Assembly (NCBI GenBank): GCA_023255285.1 | Contig: JALRIY010000128.1 | Span: forward strand, 1-6,536 | Direction of reading: 5' to 3' | DNA length: 6,536 nt | DNA from: Algoriphagus sp. | GTDB lineage: Bacteria > Bacteroidota > Bacteroidia > Cytophagales > Cyclobacteriaceae | In this document: in pieces, positions 4,435 to 6,536 of the stretch | Layout: every line of letters begins with the position of its first letter | Numbering within the stretch: the stretch's first letter is position 1 | Program-made: the position numbers and the translations under genes | Notes under the pieces: model-generated | Seen by the model: only the letters and a program-made list of their open reading frames with translations | Told to the model about the DNA's origin: nothing | The model's database searches: none

Positions 4435-6536
4435 ATGGATTTTAAGCAGTTTACCACTAAATCCCAGGAGGCAATTCAAAAAGCAGCAGAACTAGCTGTT
4501 GCTTCTGGAAGTCCAGCAATTGAGACGACTCACTTGCTGAAAGGAATCTTGTTGGAGGACGAACATGTTTCTCCATTCCTATTGCAAAAGTTGGGTGCTA
4601 ACCAGCAACTTCTAGTTCAAAAACTCGAAGAGCTGCTCCTAAAACTTCCTAAGGTAAGTGGTGGGACTTCTCAGCCCTACTTATCTGGGGCTGCAAATCA
4701 GGCCTTGACCAAGGCCAAGGAGTATTTGAAAACTTTTGGGGATGCCTATGTAGCCCTAGAGCATTTGCTTTTGGCGCTTTTGGCGGGGAACGATGCTGTT
4801 GCTCAGCTGTTGAAGAATCAAGGAATTACTGAAAAAGCACTCATTGAAGCGATTAATCAATTAAGAAAAGGAACTAAAGTGACCGATCCAAACGCAGAGA
4901 GTACCTACAGAGCCTTGGAAAAATATTCCAAGAACCTCAATGAAATGGCCAAGAAAGGGAAAATTGATCCTGTAATTGGACGTGACGAAGAGATCAGACG
5001 CGTCTTGCAGATTCTGGCTCGTCGAACCAAGAATAACCCGATTCTCCTGGGTGAACCGGGAGTGGGAAAGACGGCAATTGTAGAAGGTTTGGCGCAACGC
5101 ATCGTCTCTGGCGATGTGCCAGAAAATCTGAAGTCCAAAACCTTAATCTCCCTAGACATGGGCCTCCTCGTAGCAGGAGCCAAATATAAAGGGGAATTTG
5201 AAGAACGCCTCAAGTCAGTGATCAAAGAAGTGACGGAGGCAGAAGGGGAAATCATCCTGTTTATTGACGAGATTCATACGCTGATAGGCGCGGGAGGTGG
5301 AGGCGAAGGCGCGATGGATGCAGCTAACCTGCTCAAGCCTGCATTGGCTCGTGGGGAACTGCATGCAATCGGGGCAACTACGTTGAAAGAGTATCAAAAG
5401 TACATCGAAAAGGACAAAGCTTTAGAGCGCCGCTTCCAGTCTGTAATCGTGGACGAACCCGATGCAGCAGATGCAATTTCCATTTTGAGAGGAATCAAGG
5501 ACAAGTACGAGCTACACCATGGTGTGCGTATCAAAGATGATGCGGTCATCGCAGCAGTGGAACTTTCGCAGCGCTACATCAGCGATCGCTTTTTGCCAGA
5601 CAAGGCCATCGACTTGATGGACGAGGCTGCCGCCAAGTTGCGCATGGAAATTGATTCTCTGCCACAGGAGCTGGACGAATTGAACCGTCGGATTATGCAA
5701 CTTGAGATTGAACGGGAGGCCATTCGGCGCGAAAATAACAAGGACAAGGAAGTAGTCCTGAGTAAAGAATTAGCCGAGCTTGGTGAGAAAAGGCAATCTG
5801 TGAAAGCTAAGTGGGAGAGTGAGAAGGCCGTGATTACCGGTATTCAACGAGAAAAGGAAGATATTGAAAAACTCAAGCTGGAAGCCGAACAAGCGGAGCG
5901 AGCAGGAGATTTTGGGAAAGTAGCAGAGATCCGGTATGGAAAGATGGTAGAAGCGGAGAAAAAATTGGAGTTTTTCAAATCCCAACTGGCAGACATGCAG
6001 GCCGGCTCTCCTTTACTCAAGGAAGAGGTGGACCAGGAAGACATTGCTTCGGTGGTGTCCAAATGGACTGGGATTCCATTGAGTAAAATGATTCAATCTG
6101 AGCGGGAAAAATTACTCCACTTGGAACACGAGCTGGGTAGACGTGTTGCCGGACAGCAGGAAGCCATTGTGGCCCTTTCCGATGCCGTGCGTAGAAGTCG
6201 GGCGGGATTGCAAGACCCAAGGCGACCTATTGGAAGTTTTATCTTTATGGGGACCACCGGGGTAGGTAAAACTGAGCTTGCCAAAGCTCTTGCCGAGTAC
6301 CTGTTTAACGATGAAAATTCAATGGTAAGGATTGACATGTCGGAATACCAAGAACGACATGCAGTAAGTAGGTTGGTAGGAGCGCCTCCAGGCTATGTGG
6401 GGTACGACGAAGGCGGACAATTAACCGAAGCGGTTCGAAGAAAGCCCTATTCCGTGATCCTTCTGGATGAGATCGAAAAGGCACACCCGGATGTATTCAA
6501 TATTCTCCTTCAGGTATTGGATGATGGTCGACTAAC
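4435..6536 (+). CDS. clpB: ClpB ATP-dependent disaggregase chaperone (partial, 3' end outside window)
   Basis: The first 700 codons (plus two bases) of ClpB/Hsp100, the hexameric cytoplasmic AAA+ machine that works with DnaK to pull polypeptides out of aggregates. Domain order is canonical. A substrate-binding N-domain spans 1-145. NBD1 has Walker A GEPGVGKT (206-213, Lys212), pore tyrosine Tyr251 in AKYKGEF, Walker B IILFIDE (273-279), sensor IGATT and arginine fingers Arg332/Arg333 in LERRFQ. A full coiled-coil M-domain covers about 405-525, which together with WTGIP separates ClpB from ClpC and ClpA. NBD2 has Walker A GTTGVGKT (606-613, Lys612), pore loop GYVGY (653-657) and Walker B VILLDE (674-679). 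Numbering stays within one residue of E. coli ClpB. ATG 4435 fits the family start exactly. No Shine-Dalgarno precedes it. About 165 residues are missing at the window edge, not from truncation. Confidence 0.97.
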   Translation, partial: MDFKQFTTKSQEAIQKAAELAVASGSPAIETTHLLKGILLEDEHVSPFLLQKLGANQQLLVQKLEELLLKLPKVSGGTSQPYLSGAANQALTKAKEYLKTFGDAYVALEHLLLALLAGNDAVAQLLKNQGITEKALIEAINQLRKGTKVTDPNAESTYRALEKYSKNLNEMAKKGKIDPVIGRDEEIRRVLQILARRTKNNPILLGEPGVGKTAIVEGLAQRIVSGDVPENLKSKTLISLDMGLLVAGAKYKGEFEERLKSVIKEVTEAEGEIILFIDEIHTLIGAGGGGEGAMDAANLLKPALARGELHAIGATTLKEYQKYIEKDKALERRFQSVIVDEPDAADAISILRGIKDKYELHHGVRIKDDAVIAAVELSQRYISDRFLPDKAIDLMDEAAAKLRMEIDSLPQELDELNRRIMQLEIEREAIRRENNKDKEVVLSKELAELGEKRQSVKAKWESEKAVITGIQREKEDIEKLKLEAEQAERAGDFGKVAEIRYGKMVEAEKKLEFFKSQLADMQAGSPLLKEEVDQEDIASVVSKWTGIPLSKMIQSEREKLLHLEHELGRRVAGQQEAIVALSDAVRRSRAGLQDPRRPIGSFIFMGTTGVGKTELAKALAEYLFNDENSMVRIDMSEYQERHAVSRLVGAPPGYVGYDEGGQLTEAVRRKPYSVILLDEIEKAHPDVFNILLQVLDDGRL

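Noticed and set aside
4861..6338. Several minus-strand open frames of 60-116 codons within clpB
   Set aside because: All are antisense shadows of a strongly conserved ClpB reading frame and show no domain of their own.

Overview
The window looks like chromosomal DNA of an aerobic Bacteroidota bacterium, possibly a Cytophagales member such as Cyclobacteriaceae; that placement is inferred. The clues are exported proteins whose signal peptides end in A-Q, start codons without a Shine-Dalgarno sequence, promoter-like TTG / TAnnTTTG elements, and a ClpB whose second Walker A reads GTTGVGKT. The gene content is mostly household metabolism and stress response. I see no mobile element, CRISPR array, tRNA, rRNA or clear unknown system.

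Layout from left to right. Positions 1-90 hold the last 29 codons of an unrecognised plus-strand gene. It runs tail to tail, 3 bases apart, into a minus-strand gene for an exported M20-family amidohydrolase of the N-carbamoyl-amino-acid hydrolase / allantoate amidohydrolase type (94-1395). Upstream of it, also on the minus strand, is a soluble plant-type acyl-ACP desaturase (1462-2460). A strong intrinsic terminator sits in the 66-base gap between them, so they are probably not a simple operon. A 337-base divergent region (2461-2797) carries candidate promoters for the desaturase and for a plus-strand exported M19 dipeptidase (2798-4048). A 386-base non-coding stretch (4049-4434) follows, with a degenerate CGCAAAG-type intergenic repeat, two mutually exclusive hairpins and a structured leader. 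The window ends inside clpB (4435 onward), about 700 codons of an expected 860-870.

Two genes need start corrections from their longest open frames. The amidohydrolase should start at ATG 1395, which gives a clean signal peptide; the longer TTG start lies in the terminator's U-tract. The desaturase should start at ATG 2460, because an exact TAnnTTTG element lies inside the longer frame.

Functionally, the M20 and M19 enzymes are both predicted to be exported zinc hydrolases acting on small amide or peptide substrates outside the cytoplasm, so they could contribute to peptide or N-carbamoyl compound scavenging. The desaturase would make unsaturated acyl chains for membrane lipids using oxygen, and ClpB is the protein-disaggregating chaperone. 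The most useful leads are the amidohydrolase variant, the clpB leader structure and a possible internal ClpB start.
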